DNA of 64,000 nt from Zingiber officinale (taxonomy: Eukaryota > Streptophyta > Magnoliopsida > Zingiberales > Zingiberaceae): contig NC_055992.1 in assembly GCF_018446385.1 (NCBI RefSeq), positions 21,174,877 through 21,238,876 on the forward strand, written 5' to 3'. Of this stretch, positions 11,057 to 23,281 are shown piece after piece; position 1 is the stretch's first letter, and every line of letters starts with the position of its first letter. Below the pieces are notes generated by a model. It was not told where the DNA came from, did not search any database, and was given only the letters and a program-made list of their open reading frames with translations. The position numbers and the translations under genes were made by a program.

Positions 11057-12194
11057 TATTGGGACCTTGACATCCATTAGAGCATGAGTGAATAGAATCT
11101 CACCAAAATCATTTGCTTCCTATAATATTAGTGTACAACAGAATACAAAACAAACTAACATATAGAAAGCTAAACTTAAACAAGAAGAATGAAGACAAGC
11201 AAACCCACAAAGACACGCTCGTTTATGTGATTTAGAGATAAAGCTCATACTTCACGACTGTCCGTAAGGTAGAAGATCTCAATCCATCGGTGGATGATTC
11301 CCCGAAGAACTTCTGACTAACTCGCGTAGCTCCTTGTGGGTGGAGAAACCTCACCACAACTCGCACAAGACCACACTAGATCACTTAAGCACTTGGAGAC
11401 TCTAATTAGGGTTAATCACCACTAATTTCGTCAACCATGCCCAAGCATCCCAAGCTCTATTAAATAGAGCTTGAGAGGAAAACATCAAGCTATTTTTCCG
11501 CCATTAGTCAATTGGTAAAAATATCAATCGACTAGTTCTAAGTGAAATTCGATCGTTACAGGCCAACGGCTCGATACCAATCTACTAATGAAAACACCAG
11601 TCGACTAATGAAAATACCAGTCGACTGATCCACATGGGTTGAGTGGACAGAGGCATTCTGTTCACTACCAGTCGACTGATGAAAATACCAGTCAACTGAT
11701 GAAAATACCAGTTGACTGTTACAGTAACTACTATAGTACTGGTACAGTACTACTATAGTGAAACCCTAAACCTAAAATTTTATCCTGAGTATAATCTCTC
11801 ATGCACTCGTCCTCACCCGATCAACCTAGACCTAGCCTTCTAACCTCCTCCATCAGCCTCGCATCCCTCGGATGTCTCCCCATCCTTCACGTCTTGTCTT
11901 CTGGAGCTTCCATCGGTCTTGTCTTCTGGAGCTTCTTCCTTTGCCAAGAGGTCGAACCTCCGGGACTTCATCCATTGCCAAGTCACACTTGGACTTACGT
12001 TGCCAAGACTATATGCTTAGACTTACACCGCTAAGACTCACCCTTGGACTTTTCTGCTTTACCAAGATCATACTTAGACTCTCCTTGTAGTACCTGTATC
12101 CTGCACACTCACAACGCATATCAAATACAACAATAAACATAACTTAAACTTTTGCCCAAACATCAAAATTTAGGGTATCCAGATTACTCCAACA
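11057..12194 (-). mobile_element. Solo copia-type LTR with perfect 5-bp target duplication
   Basis: The unit starts TATTGGGACC (a decayed TGTTGGGACC, compare 31031) and ends TTACTCCAACA. It is flanked by ctttt on both sides (11052-11056 and 12195-12199). On the minus strand a TATA-like ctatttaatag lies at 11457-11467. Immediately upstream of it (11500-11720) the palindrome cagtcgactg recurs inside a repeated accagtcgactgatgaaaat phrase. No internal domain is attached. ORFs over 11800-12090 are chance frames. Confidence 0.75.
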
Positions 12195-13138
12195 CTTTTC
12201 CTATTCTACCCTCCTGACAAATTTGATTATTTCTCTATCATTGCTCTCTCTTTTCTCTTTCCTCCTATGCATGCAATATCTCTTCTCTTTCCTCTCCTCT
12301 TTTTTCCTTTCTTCTCTTTACGGTGCTCTTCCTATGCATGCATACATGATAACGTGAATTTAAAAAGCTTCCTGAGAAGCCAATTCTTCTAAAGATATTT
12401 TAACACCCTTAAGAAGACAAAATAAGCAATGGATAGCACTGTTTAACTCCTTGCAATCCCAAAAATCTACATGAACTGAAATAGGTGCAATCGGAACTCT
12501 CTAGGTCTATAAGTGGATTTCGACCAAAACCCACTGTTAGACCTAGAGAACTCCAATTACACCTATTCCAGTTCCTGTATGGATTTCAAAAGTTGCAAAG
12601 AATTCAAATATGTTATCAATTGTTTATTTCATCTTCTTAGAGGTGTTAAAATGTTATAAGAAATAATCGTCAAAATTCTCCATGTTGGGTCTGATATGAA
12701 ATCATATGAGACCCAATAGGCCTAATATGAAATCATATGAGACCCATGTTGGGCCTTATATGATTTCATATTAGGCCCACCATGGAGAATTTTAATGATT
12801 CTTCCATGGGCCTAATATGATTTATCATATCAGGCCCAACGTGGAGAATTTTAGTGATGTTTTCTTATTACTTTTTAACACCTCTGAGAAGTTAAAATAA
12901 ATAATGGATAGCGTATTTGAACTCCTTGCAACCCAGAAATCCACAAGAACAACGTGGAGAATTTGGTAATTCTTTCTTATTACATTTTTAATACTCCCGA
13001 GAAGTTGAAATAAATAATATATAGCATATTTGAACTCCTTGAAACCCCAGAAACCCACAAGAACTAAATTGGATGTAATCGAAACTCTCTAAGTCCATTA
13101 GCGGGTTTCAACTGAAATCCACTAATAGACCTAGAGAA

Positions 13139-14039
13139 TGTTGAGTTTTGTGTTTTTAATTCAAAGTATTTTTCTTGTTTTTAGTTGTTATAGTAATGCA
13201 TATGTGAATGCATTTAGTACCACATTACTATGCTAAGAAGGTTGGAAGACCTTATATATGGATCCCTTCCATCCTTGCTTACCAAAGTTAAGGGGACCTA
13301 CACGCATGCGCGGGTCGAGCCCAAATCAGGTGGTTTCGGGGGGTTCGAGCTGGAAATCCATAAACAGGGCGCGACGCACGCGATCATCGCGCGCAAGAGG
13401 GTGCAAATCCCCAGCTCGTGGGCCTCACGCTTGCAGGCGACCTGATTTGTTTTTGCCAGTCCTTGGTTTGGTTTGGTTCTGTCCCGCGTGAACCACCGAT
13501 GCACCTGGCGAGGCACGTGAGGAAGCGACGTACTTCAAACCAATGCTTTGGTTCGCTGGTGAAGCAGTATCCCGCGCGTGAGGAAGCGACGCACTTCGAA
13601 CCGGCGCACGCTTTAGTTCGCTGGCGAAACAGTGCTTCAGGGTGAATAAATACACTACATCTATTCGTGGTTCATACACTCTCAAGCAGTCTGCTTTCTC
13701 TCCTTCCCTCTCTGTGTATGCATGCACTATCTTCTTCTTTTTCGAGAGTTTTTCCTTGTCCTGAGGCTTGGTTTCCGCGATCTGAGGTTGAGTCCGAGTG
13801 TGACGTTCATCTTGGAGTGCACCTAAGGACGACGTGAGTGGTTGTCGGATCTTTGGAGAATTTTTTCGGAGAGCCTCTGCACCGTGGGCGGTAATAAATT
13901 CTCTAAAGACAGTCGACACGCCGATGCTTCAACCGGAAGATACCAATTTCTAAATCTTACTCTTTTATTTACCTGTTTTTTGCATGCTTACTATTTTGGT
14001 GCAATTTACTACCGTGTTAGTACTCTCCTATAAACAACA
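13139..14039 (+). repeat. 5' LTR of the copia element (901 bp)
   Basis: It is collinear with 18989-19812 but 77 bp longer. It holds two copies of a 62-bp GC-rich unit (starting near 13514 and 13576, cgtgaggaagcgacg...), of which the 3' LTR keeps one. A TATA-like aataaata lies at 13645-13652, directly after these units. The short frames in this region are not genes. Confidence 0.9.
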
Positions 14040-14072
14040 ATTTTAGAGAATTTATTGTAAGCATCAATACAC

Positions 14073-14960
14073 ATGATGAATGATAGAGTAACGGGGGCTG
14101 ATGAGGCTAGAGCCAGACTTGAGAGATTTTTAGGGCAAAACTTCAGACGTTGACAACAACGGATGAAATTTTCTCTTACTACGCTAGGGCTATTCTCCAT
14201 TATAGAAATAGATCCTCCTTCACCTGATGAAGAGGAACCTGCCTATAGTGCTGCCTTACAGAGGTTTAGGCAAAGGGATTATCTCTGCCATGGGAGGATC
14301 CTGTCTACCCTCTCAAACACACTATTTGATGTATACTGCTCAACGGCTTCGGCTAAAGAGCTATGGAAATCTTTGGATAAAAAATACAACTCCGAAGATT
14401 CTGGTTTAGAAAAGTATACTGTGGCAAAATTCCTAAACTTCAAAATGGTTGAATGCAAATTTGTGGTTGAGCAGACACATGAATTCCAAGTTCAAATTCA
14501 TGGTCTTGCTGAAGGAGATATGTCATTACCCGAAAAATTTTAGGTCGTGTCTATCATCGAAAAATTGCCTCCGAGTTGGGAAGATTTTGACATGACTCTT
14601 AAACATAGGAGAGGTAAAATCTCTCTAGAAGATTTGATGATTGCTTTAAATATCGAAGAAGAACATCGGATGCAACATAAAGATGATGATAAAAGAATGC
14701 CTATGGATTTTATTCCAAAGGCAAACATAGTAGTCTCATCTGATAAGAAAAAAATTCAAAAATCAGAAAATGAAGAACAAGATGAAACCCAAACCAAAGG
14801 TTCAAAAGAAAAATGGAACCAAGCCATGCTGGGCATGTGGACAAGTTGGACATTATGCCAAATTCTGCCCTAAGCAAAAGGACAAGAAGAAAAACCAAAG
14901 CAATATGTCCAACACCAAGGCACAAGCAAATGTTGTGACTGCTAGTGATGGCACCAGCGA
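14073..14960 (+). pseudogene. copia gag
   Basis: The frame starts at ATG 14073. It shows the family pattern of an N-terminal W-QQRM block (Trp replaced by TGA near 14151), then ELWKSLDKKYNSED, FKMVECKFVVEQTHEFQ, LPPSWEDFDMTLKHRRG and, in the next frame, the zinc knuckle CWACGQVGHYAKFC (near 14830-14875). A TAG near 14541 replaces Gln in the LPEKFQ block, and a frameshift near 14760-14810 separates the capsid region from the knuckle. Gag would package the element RNA. Confidence 0.88.
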
Positions 14961-16260
14961 TAGGTTTGTTACCTTCAAACCCGAACTAAACTTGATCTAT
15001 CAACCCAATGAATGGTTAGTTGATAAGGTGCTAATGTGCACTGTTGTGCTGATCGCTCTGCCTTCCTTACTTATCAGGTAATTGAAGTCACTTCCGTGAC
15101 CATGAGGAACCATTCTGCAGCCAGGGTGTTTGGGATAGGACAAGTTGACCTGAGGTTCACCTCTGGAAAAGTCCTGTCACTGCATGAGGTGCATCATGTT
15201 CCAGCGGTCCGTCGGAATTTGATTAGCGGGTCAAAGTTAGTCCGCGCTAGTTATGAGCTGAACTTTAAATGTAATAAAGTTGTAATATTACATTTAGGAA
15301 CATTTATTGGAAAAAGTTACCTTAATGAAGGTTTATTTAAACTCAATGTAGAAAATGCTACTTTAAATAAATCTACTGATATTGGTTATTCATATAACAT
15401 TGAGTCTTATGATATATGGCATGACAGATTAGGACATGTCAATTTTAATACCGTAAAAAGGATGATGAATCTAGACATGATTCCTAAGCATGCTATAAAT
15501 GATAAGAAAAAAATGTGAAGTTTGTGTGCAATATAAACAACCCCGTAAACCCTTCAAATCAGTTGATAGAAATTCTGATATTTTAGAATTAATTCATAAT
15601 GACTGTTGTGAGTTTAACGGTGTAATAATGAGAGACCATAAAAGGTATTTCATTACCTTCATTGATGATCACTCTCATTATTGTTATGTTTATTTGCTGA
15701 AAACTAAAGATGAAGCTTTAGATAAATTTATGATTTTTAAATCCGAAGCTGAGAATCAAATAAATAAAACTATTAAGAGGTTAAGGTCTGATAGGGGTGG
15801 AGAGTTTACCTCGAACCTGTTTCAAAAATTTTGTCAAGATGTAGGTATAATTCACGAGGTAACTGCTCCATATAGTCCTCAATCCAACGGTATAGCAGAA
15901 CAAAAAAATCGAACCCTTGAAGATATGATTAATTCCATGTTAGGCAGTTCTGGGTTACCCAACTTCATGTGGGGGGAAGCTCTATACATTGCATGCCATG
16001 TGTTAAATAGAATCCCCATGAGGTCTAGGAATAAAAGCCCATATGAGCTTTGGAAAGGTCGGAGGACAAGTTTGAAATACCTTAAAGTCTGGGGGTTCCT
16101 TGCAAAGGTACTAGTACCTGAACACAGAAGGAAAAAACTTAGTCCAAAGACCGTAGATGATATCTTCTTGGGTTATGCTCAAAATAGTATTGCATATAGG
16201 TTTCTGATTATTAAATCTGAAATTTCTGGAATAGATGCAAATACTATTGTAGAACTTCGC
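14961..16260 (+). pseudogene. copia protease and integrase region
   Basis: The protease D-[ST]-G-A site is destroyed by a 1-base loss near 15025. Downstream are VHHVPAVRRNLISGSKLV and then the integrase HHCC zinc finger (HDRLGHVNF ... CEVCVQYKQPRKPF), split by a stop near 15517. The catalytic DDE set is readable: D in IHNDCCEF, D in RLRSDRGGEF and E in QSNGIAEQKNRT. The GPY-side motif NRIPMRSRNKSPYELWKG follows. Integrase inserts the cDNA copy. This one is broken. Confidence 0.88.
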
Positions 16261-16419
16261 GATGCTACATGTTTTGAGGATATATTTCCTATGAAGACGA
16301 GAACACCTCAGTCTATATCTGGTATTCCTATTAGAGATAATCCTGCTGTCGTAGAGGTTCCATTATCCGTAGTAGGTACACCTTCCTCAAGTCACTCTAG
16401 ACTAGATGAATCTAGTGAG

Positions 16420-18016
16420 TATACAAAACCGAAAAGGAGCAAGAGGCAACGTGTGTCTATGGATTTAGGCCAGGATTTTATCACCTATAATATAGAAGGT
16501 GACCTTGTGACATATAGAGATGCTATGACTTATCCTGAAGCTAAGCACTGGAAAGAGGCCATTAAAAGTGAAATGGACTCTATTATCTCTAATGTCACTT
16601 GGGAGTTGGTAGATTTACCTCCTGGGTGTACCATTATAGGATGTAAATGGGTGTTTAAGAGAAAACTAAAGCCTGATGGGTCAGTAGATAAATTCAAAGC
16701 TCGCCTAGTTGCTAAGGGATTCAAATAGAAATAAGAGATTGACTATTTTGACACTTATTCTCCTGTTACCAGAATTACTACAATCCGAGTGTTAATAGCA
16801 TTGACATCCATATATCATCTTGAGGTCCATCAAATGGATGTCAAAACGGCATTCCTTAATGGAGATCTTGAAGAAGAGATATATATGGATCAACCTGAGG
16901 GACATGTAGTTTCTGGAAATGAGAATAAAGTTTGTAGGTTAGTCAAATCTCTTTATGGTTTGAAGCAAGCCCCAAAGCAGTGGCACGAAAAATTTGATAG
17001 AGCTATGCTATCGTTTGGCTTTGAAATGAATGACTCTGATAAATGTGTGTATGCTAAAATGAAAGGTGATAATTGTATTATCTTATGTTTATATGTAGAT
17101 GATATTCTACTTTTTGGTTCTAATCTTTCTATTATTAATGAGACTAAGGCCCTCTTAAGTGGTAAGTTTGATATGAAGGATATGGGTTGTGCTAACATGA
17201 TTTTAGGGCTGAAGTTGACTCGTTCAACTAATGGAATAACAATTTCTCAATTACTCTATGTTGAGAGAGTATTAGAGAAATATGGCTATAGCTAAGTTAA
17301 ATCTGTCGTCACACCCTATGATCCTTCAAAAACTCTCCATAAGAATAAGAGTGGTGTGGTAGTGTCTCAATTAAGATACTCACAATAATAGGTAGTCTAA
17401 TGTATTTAGCAAATTGTTCTAGACCTGATATTTCTTTTGCTATAACGAAATTGAGCAGGTTTACCAACTGTCCGGACAGAACGCATTGGGATGCATTAGA
17501 TAGAGTACTCAGATACCTAAAAAGAACTATATCCTTGGGCTTGTGGTATGGGAGATTCCCTGCAGTCCTGGAGGGATATAGTAATGCTAGTTGGATAGCT
17601 GACACTGCTGAGTGTAAAGGCGTTACTGGTTATGTCTTTACACTTGGAGGTGGTGCAGTTGCTTGAAGGTCTGTTAAACAGACGATTATAACTCGTTCTA
17701 CATCTGAGGCAGAATTGTGTGCTTTGGATACCACAGTAAATGAAGTTGATTGGCTTAAGGGTCTTCTTTCTGAAATTCCCTTGATGATAAAGACAATACC
17801 TTCTATTTCAGTACACTATGATAATCAAACAACAATAGCTCAGATTAGAAGCTCCAAGTATAATGAGAAACAGAAGAGACATGTACGAATAAGATTAAAG
17901 TCTATTCGTGATTTAGTGTCTCTTGGAGTGGTGTCATTGGACTTTGTAAGTTCAAAAGACAATATTGTCGATCCACTCACTAAAGGACTTGATTCTGAGA
18001 AAATCAAGAGGCAGAA
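16420..18016 (+). pseudogene. copia reverse transcriptase and RNase H
   Basis: RT starts around EAKHWKEAIKSEMDSI, then CKWVFKRKLKPDGSVD and FKARLVAKGF. Two stops fall in the next few codons (16726-16735). After them come HQMDVKTAFLNGDLEEEIYM, SLYGLKQAPKQWHEKFD and the catalytic YVDDILLFG (near 17095). Stops near 17295 and 17385 precede the connection/RNase H part, which contains LNCPDRTHW-like and ITRSTSEAELCALD blocks. The last 388 bases are duplicated in tandem. Confidence 0.9.
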
Positions 18017-18399
18017 TTGTGTGCCTTACACTTGGAGGTGGTGTAGTTGCTTGGAGGTCTGTTAAACAAACGATTATAACTCGTTCTACATCTGAGGTAG
18101 AATTGTGTGCTTTGGATACCACAGTAACTGAAGTTGATTGGCTTATGGGTCTTCTTTCTGAAATTCCCTTGATGATAAAGACAATACCTTCTATTTCAGT
18201 ACACTTTGATAATCAAACAACAATAGCTCAGATTAGAAGCTCCAAGTATAACCAGAAACAGAAGAGACATGTACGAATAAGATTAAAGTTTATTCGTGAT
18301 TTGGTGTCTCTTGGAGTGGTGTCATTGGACTTTGTAAGTTCAAAAGACAATATTACCGATCCACTCACTAAATGACTTGATTCTGAGAAAATCAAGAGA
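17641..18399 (+). repeat. 388-bp tandem duplication within the RNase H region
   Basis: The sequence from cacttggaggtggtg at 17641 returns at 18029, an offset of 388 bases, and stays alignable to about 18399. The copies differ by scattered substitutions, for example gcagttgcttgaagg against gtagttgcttggagg. The second copy keeps an open frame (17965-18375). It is a late internal duplication in this element, not a family feature. Confidence 0.9.
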
Positions 18400-18988
18400 T
18401 CCAGTAAGGGAATGGGACTGAGGCCTATCCTGGATTCATCTATAACGGCAACCCAACCTATCTGATTGGAGATCCCAAGAAGTAGGTTCAATGTGGTATA
18501 AACAAGTTATAAGGGTGAACCGTAAGCATCAAATTGATTGAGATGTAATCTCATAGTCTCTTCCCTGGATAGATGCTTGACTGCTTGTAAGGATGAGCTT
18601 AGGAGCTCTTAATGAGTTCAAGGTCTTAACGACAGGATGCTCGCAGTACATCCTTGGAGAACTCACCTATGTAAGTATAACTGTGGGGCCGCAGTGTGGG
18701 GGGTCTAGGCAACTCTCCTTAGCACTTATGAAACAAGATTCGGTGGCATGACCGTAATGCACCAACCCAGAAGGATTCAACCGTCGCCCATGATGAGTTG
18801 TTACCAATTGATTTTCACATATAAAAGATTTAAGTTCAAGACTGAGTTCACTTCAAACCTATGTGAATAAAAATAGTGTACTTAGGTGAAAATTCAAACC
18901 AGAAGATATTTTCACTAAAAGCTCATTGCAACCAAGCCTCAGGACAAGTCTCTGTTTTCGACCAAAATAATTTGAATTAGTGGGAGAT
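18400..18988 (+). other. copia 3' untranslated region
   Basis: This lies between the end of the duplicated RNase H segment and the 3' LTR. It has no coding potential and ends with the purine-rich tract aattagtgggagat that should prime plus-strand synthesis. Confidence 0.7.
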
Positions 18989-19812
18989 TGTTGAGTTTTG
19001 TATTTTTAATTCAAAGTATTTTTCTTGTTTTTAGTTGTTATGGTAATGCATATGTGAATGCATTTAGTCTCACATTACTAAGCTAAGAAGATTGGAAGAC
19101 CTTATATATAGATCCCTTCCATCCTTGTTTAGCAAAGTTAAGGAGACCTACACGCATGCGCAGGTCGAGCCCAAATAAGGTGGTTTCGGGGGGTTTGAGC
19201 CGGAAATCCATAAACCGGGCGCGACACACACGATCATTGTGCGCAGGGGGGGTGCAAATCCCCAGCTCGTGAGCCTCACGCTTGCAGGCGGTCTGATTTG
19301 TTTTTGTCAGTCCTTGGTTTGGTTTGGTTCTGTGAAGCAGTATCCTACGCGTGAGGAAGTGACGCACTTCGAACCGGCACACGCTTTGGTTCGCTGGCGA
19401 AGCAGTGCTTCAAGGTGAATAAATACACTACCTCTATTCGTGGTTCATACACTCTCAAGCAGTCTGCTTTCTCTCCTTCCCTCTCTGTGTATGCGTGCAC
19501 TGTCTTCTTCTTTTCCAAGAGTTTTTCCTTGTCCTGAGGCTTGGTTTCCGCGATCTGAGGTTGAGTCCGAGTGCGATGTTTGTCTTAGAGTGCACCTACG
19601 GACGACGCGAGTGGTTGTCGGATCTTGGGAGAATTTTGCTGGAGAGCCTCTGCACCGTAGGCGGTAATAAATTCTCTAAAGACAGTCGGCACGCCGACGC
19701 TTCAACCAGAAGATACCAATTTCTAAATCTTACTCTTTTATTTACCTGTTTATTACATGCTTACTATTTTGGTGCAATTTACTACCATGTTAGTACTCTC
19801 CTATAAACAACA
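18989..19812 (+). repeat. 3' LTR of the copia element (824 bp)
   Basis: It begins TGTTGAG right after the purine tract and ends cctataaacaaca. Compared with the 5' LTR it lacks bases equivalent to 13482-13559, a deletion or copy-number loss of the U3 repeat. Confidence 0.9.
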
Positions 19813-20172
19813 GAGAGTTCCGATTATACTTATTTCAGTTTTTATGGATTTCTAGGGTTATAAAGAGTTATACGGTGATATCTATTATTTATTTTGACTT
19901 CGCATGAGTGTTCAAGTATCTTTAGAAGAATCGACGTGTAAAAGAAAGTTAAGAAAAAAGAAAAGAGGAAAGAAAAGAGATGTTCCATTCATAGAAGGAA
20001 TGAGAAGAAAGAAAGAAATGACAGAGACAATAAAAAATAGTTAAATTTGTTAGAAGAGTAGAATGAGAAGAGCACTATAAAAAAAATCTCCCTTTTAATA
20101 AATAATAAAATAACATATATTTTTTAATAAATTAAAAAACTTAAATATACCTTTTGATAAATTACTGCTAAA

Positions 20173-20790
20173 ATTATTAAAGGCAAGATCAAGATTTCTA
20201 ACCGCTCGAGCCATACAAATATTTATAATTATTTTTGTTTAATTTTTCGATCCTTTCGTTTTCAAGTGGGTCAATAAAGGACATTTTTTCTTTTAGGTTT
20301 TTGTTTCTTTCGCTGGTCTCTTTCTCATCTCACGGTCTGACGTCGACACGCCCCTATAGAGTGATAGGAGTGACAACAAAAAAAAAAGATTGATTAGATT
20401 GAATTCATTAATTGAACGGATAGAATTAGTTAGTATAGTTTGGTTTATTCAAAAATTTAATTAAAAACAATAAATAGTTTTTATTTATTTGATTAGATTT
20501 TGATTTTTAAATTTTAAAGTATGTTAAACCGATTAAATTGAATAGTATTAATTGACTGAGTATTGATGTTGTTAAACCAGTGTTTTAAAAATAATCCGTA
20601 AAGCTTTGATTTTCGACTTTATTGTCCGATAACAATCAGCTGATGTACAACATCCTACATCAGTGGATCAATTAATTCGATGATAACTAATTGAATTAAT
20701 TATTTTTGTTTCTGAGTTGATTTTCATAATAAAATTTGGTCATTCAGTTTGTCTAAAAATACTAATTGATTCAGTTTCAATTTAATTGAC
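20173..20790. other. Unassigned AT-rich stretch
   Basis: I see no gene, repeat boundary or structured element here. The text is rich in ttaattga and aattgaat strings and resembles other decayed intergenic DNA in the window. Confidence 0.4.
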
Positions 20791-23281
20791 TGGTGTAGGA
20801 GGATTAAGGCATACAGCTAGTCTGACATACGCGTGCTTTGTTCTATGCCTTGACGAGAAGGAATCGAGGTTTCCAACAGAACACACGATAAACCTGTGTC
20901 CATTGGCATGGGCGTGTTTCATTCATAGCCTTAGTGAGGTGAAATTGAGCTTTCCAGTAGATAATACAGCTTGGGTTGTGTCCCTTGACACAGCTAGGTT
21001 GTGCCCCTTGACAAGGTCATCCCATGTCCACTTGCATAACCGTGTTGCAATCTAACGGAGATAAAGGCGTGTTACAGTAGGGAACACGACTTAGCCGTGT
21101 TCCCTGGCATGGTTGTGCCAGTTGTGCGGTGCCACCACGGTTCAAGCGGATTAGGTCGCCAAATGAATTAATTTTGATCTTTTAGGGTTTGTTTTGTTAG
21201 TTTCATTTTTTTATAGAATTTTTAGGCTATTTAAACACTTATTTGGGTTGATGTTGGACATCTTGTTTTGGTTTAATAAAGTTTCTTTTCGCTTATACCT
21301 AGAGGGTGCTCCTCTACGTTTGTGATTCCTTCTTGTCTTCTCTACAATATTGATCCCTCTAAACTTCCACCTCCAAAATAATCAATTTTCTATCCCGCAT
21401 CAGTTGACATCAAATTCCATCAAATCCAACAAAAGATCATTGTGGTGGTGGTCGCAACAAGCGGGTTTGCATTGAGGAAGCCCAACACCATGATTGTAGC
21501 ATTCAAAATGTGATGATTGAGGATTTACATACACAAGTGGTAGAATTAACCTAGTGTCTAGTAGCACGGGATATAAAGATCATGAGATCTCTGATCGTGA
21601 ATCTGTGTTTATTTTCAAGAATCCATATCACTACCATGTTTCATACCGTGGTCGGGAGGAATGATATAGAGATCTAGATTTTCGAGTTCATCTATACGAA
21701 TTTTCTGATACGTTACTACAAGTAGAAGGATTCGTTGATTGGTTCAATAAAGTGGAGAGAATTTTTTACTATAAGGTGTCTAATCATGTGAAAGTGAAGT
21801 TAGTTGTCATCGAACTCAAGGGTCGAGCATCCTCGTGGTGAGAATAATTGTGACTCTCACGGGACAGATAGGGCAAAACCAAAATCACTAATTGGGAGAA
21901 GATGAAGTGCCACTTTCTTCCTTTTGATTACACCCAAGCTTTGTTTCAATTACTTTATGTGTTGAGGCAGGGTACGAGATTGGTTAATGATTATACAGAG
22001 ATATTCTATCATTTGATTGCCTAGAACAAATTATTTAAGATAAAAGAGCATATGGTGGTATGATACTTAGGAGGGTTGCACCAGTCCTTGCAAGATGTCT
22101 TTAGTTTTTATTGTGGTTATTTTCAGAGGCCTATTAATGTACACTAGTTATTGAAAAAAAGCATATATGAAAGCTAGTGATTATAGAGATGACCAAACAA
22201 TCAGCAGTACTTGCAAGAATATTGTGTTCAAAGAGGCTATCCAAAAATAACAGTTGAAAATGGACCATCATACTAGGTTATACAAGTTATCGTGGCTAAC
22301 CAAAGGTAGTAATGTAACAATAGACAACTATTATGATAATGTTTAGTATAATAGTGTCTATGGAGACATGTCATATACTGTTGGGTCGACCTTGATAGTA
22401 TGATTGCAATATTATTCACCATGGGTGGAAGAATATGTATACCCTTAACATCAAAAGAAAGAAGATTATGTTAGCGCCTTGACGAGAAAGAACCACTTCT
22501 ATCTCGGTAGCCAATAATACTAACCTACTTTCTATGTCCAGGTTTTTATATGAGATAAAGCATGAAGACTTAGTCTATGCTTTGCTCTCTTGTAAGAACT
22601 GTGCAATAGACATAGATCCTGATTTATCAGTAGAAGTGCAATAACTGTAAGGAGATTTTGTCGAGTTGATGTCAGAGGATCTTCCTCTTGAGCTACCACC
22701 TGGTGAGCCTAATATAAACTCAAGAATGAGTTCTTTTCAACCTGGGGTGACTGATGCAGAAAGATAAAGGCATACAACTAGCCAGACACGCTCGTGCTCC
22801 GTTCTATGCCTTGACAAGGAGGAATCGAGGTTTCTAGTAGCACACATGGCCAATCCATGTCCCTTAACACGGGTGTGTTTCATTCTGCGCCCTAGAGAGG
22901 TGAAATTGAGCTTTCCAGGAGCCAACATAACCACGTTACATTCAAACTAAGAGAAATACATGTTCCAATAGGGAACACTGCTTAGCCATGTTCCCTTGCA
23001 CGTTCATGGGGTGCCATTGCTGTTCAAGCGAACTGGGTCATCAAACAACCTAATTTTGGTCTTTTAGGGTTTGTTTTGTTAGTTTCATTTGGTCTTTATA
23101 CTTTTAGCCCATTTAAACAATTACTTGAGTTAATGTTAGACATCTTGTTTTGGTTTAAAAAATGTTTCTTTTCACTTAAACCTAGAGATGGTTCCTCTTC
23201 ATTTGTGATTTCTTCTTATCTTCTCTACAACCACCCTCTAAACTTTCATTTTTAAAATAATCATTATTTTATCCGACATTA
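20791..23281 (+). mobile_element. Gypsy-like LTR element lacking nearly all of pol
   Basis: LTR copies at 20791-21402 (TGGTGTAGGA...CCCGCATCA) and 22752-23281 (TGATGCAGAA...CCGACATTA) are clearly homologous. They share aaggcatacagctag, tctatgccttgac, gaggtgaaattgagctttcc and tttagggtttgttttgttagt. The internal part is only 1.35 kb. It carries a gag remnant (about 21690-22250) and, just before the right LTR, the stretch leading into RT (LMSEDLPLELPPG). The RT, RNase H and integrase are absent. No matching target duplication is visible, and ORF 20786-21055 is LTR sequence. Confidence 0.75.
21690..22260 (+). pseudogene. gypsy-type gag remnant
   Basis: Translated pieces follow the conserved gypsy capsid order: LQVEGFVDWFNKVERIF, VKLVVIELKGRASSWW (Trp followed by a stop), then TNWEKMKCHFLPFDYTQALFQLL and TRLVNDYTEIFYHL. 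Several stops and shifts break it. A second piece near 22590-22710 matches the linker before the RT domain. Confidence 0.75.

Larger units (their letters stand above)
13139..19812 (+). mobile_element. Complete but degenerate Ty1/copia retrotransposon
   Basis: LTRs at 13139-14039 and 18989-19812 start TGTTGAG and end ACAACA. Flanking gagaa (13134-13138) and gagag (19813-19817) are a 5-bp target duplication with one change. The sister hairpin copy near 12550 shows the unoccupied form of this site. Domain order gag, protease, integrase, RT, RNase H is that of copia. A purine tract (gtgggagat) precedes the 3' LTR. No clear initiator-Met primer site follows the 5' LTR. Many stops and frameshifts make it inactive. 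Family: related to TNT1-94-like plant copia by RT wording (inference). Confidence 0.93.
10948..20172. mobile_element. Large inverted-repeat (foldback) element, twice interrupted
   Basis: The arms are imperfect reverse complements. Left caatttatcaacaggtgtat (about 10948) pairs with atataccttttgataaatta (about 20150). Further in, the pyrimidine-rich left arm at 12195-12360 pairs with the purine-rich right arm at 19940-20080. Internal units at 12400-12660 and 12850-13138 (continued at 19813) are themselves hairpins around agacctagagaact. Excluding the solo LTR (11057-12194) and the copia element (13139-19812), about 1.4 kb of original element remains. No transposase. The superfamily cannot be assigned. 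Confidence 0.6.

Noticed and set aside
14040-14072. Primer-binding site of the copia element
   Set aside because: The bases after the 5' LTR do not resemble the initiator-Met complement and I could not match another tRNA confidently.
20073-20090. cactataaaaaaaat as a CACTA terminus
   Set aside because: It lies inside the foldback right arm and pairs with the left arm there. No subterminal repeats or partner end.
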